From: Oscillospiraceae bacterium
Lineage (GTDB): Bacteria > Bacillota > Clostridia > Oscillospirales > Acutalibacteraceae
DNA length: 48,449 nt
Assembly (NCBI GenBank): GCA_009779495.1
Contig: WRED01000014.1
Location: 1 to 48,449 of the forward strand
Direction of reading: 5' to 3'
Part shown: one piece after another, positions 48,405-48,449 of the stretch
Numbering within the stretch: position 1 is the first letter of the stretch
How the letters are laid out: every line of letters begins with the position of its first letter
Notes under the pieces: generated by a model
Databases searched by the model: none
The model's input: only the letters and a program-made list of their open reading frames with translations
Told to the model about the DNA's origin: nothing
Program-made: the position numbers and the translations under genes

Positions 48405-48449
48405 ATGCTTGAGAAGAAAGAAAGCAAGCGCGGCGAGGTCAAGATTGTA
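48405..48449 (+). CDS. Start of an unidentified gene cut by window edge
   Basis: Fifteen codons are visible, MLEKKESKRGEVKIV, after AGGGGTG at a good distance. Too short to identify; the highly charged start would suit a transposase or a signalling protein equally. Confidence 0.5.
   Translation, partial: MLEKKESKRGEVKIV

Noticed and set aside
48250-48449. Insertion sequence at the right edge
   Set aside because: Only 15 codons and one possible terminal repeat are visible, and the repeat points the wrong way for an element containing that gene.

Overview
This 48.4 kb window looks like chromosomal DNA of an anaerobic, low-to-mid GC (roughly 50-55% by eye) Gram-positive of the class Clostridia, probably of the Oscillospirales/Christensenellales type. 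The basis is SecG, NrdR, TmcAL, a DUF512 radical SAM protein, a DacF-type carboxypeptidase, a LysM-CAP protein, GPH sugar transporters, a czcD/NiCo riboswitch and a Firmicutes-style ethanolamine locus, together with strong TTGACA/TATAAT promoters and AGGAGG ribosome sites. The assignment is inferred from gene content; no 16S rRNA or tRNA gene was seen.

Layout. 1-7.6 kb holds housekeeping and small genes: an SDR reductase, a lipoprotein, a glycyl-radical-type activase, HisIE, NrdR, a sugar-isomerase-like TIM barrel, a small membrane protein, a DUF512 radical SAM protein and a methyltransferase. 7.7-18 kb holds a D-Ala-D-Ala carboxypeptidase, a lipoprotein plus a TIM-barrel glycosidase-like protein, secG, a phenylacetate-CoA ligase with an ACT-domain partner, GNAT acetyltransferases, a LysM-CAP protein, tmcAL and a GH32 fructosidase.

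18.06-30.54 kb is one leftward operon for a bacterial microcompartment (BMC) that breaks down ethanolamine: eutA-eutB-eutC-eutL-(methyltransferase)-eutE-(GNAT)-eutM-eutT-pduL-(VOC)-(TIGR02536-like)-eutN-pduS-pduT. EutBC cleaves ethanolamine to acetaldehyde and ammonia, EutA reactivates it, EutE makes acetyl-CoA, PduL makes acetyl phosphate, and EutT supplies adenosylcobalamin. PduS with the Fe-S shell protein PduT could carry electrons across the shell. EutL, EutM, EutN and PduT build the shell. Three unrelated enzymes are embedded, and eutH, eutG, eutVW, eutS, eutP and eutQ are absent from the operon. The operon is transcribed back-to-back with a protein-kinase-like gene.

31.6-36.3 kb carries a textbook NiCo (czcD) riboswitch with an overlapping terminator in front of a P2-type cation ATPase, then a metallophosphoesterase, a 163-bp MITE-like palindrome and a small ribbon-helix-helix gene with an inverted repeat in front of it. 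36.3-42.9 kb is a leftward carbohydrate operon: two GPH transporters alternating with two glycosidase-like enzymes. 43.1-44.6 kb is a ferredoxin gene divergent from a Crp/Fnr regulator, with a perfect palindromic operator between them. 45.2-48.1 kb encodes a large membrane protein with a VIT-like domain whose MSEP-CTERM-type sorting signal lies one base out of frame after a G6 tract.

Four copies of a roughly 100-190 bp palindromic repeat are spread over the window. Three sit between cistrons of apparent operons. The heptamer TGTAAAG/CTTTACA is strikingly dense inside the eut operon.
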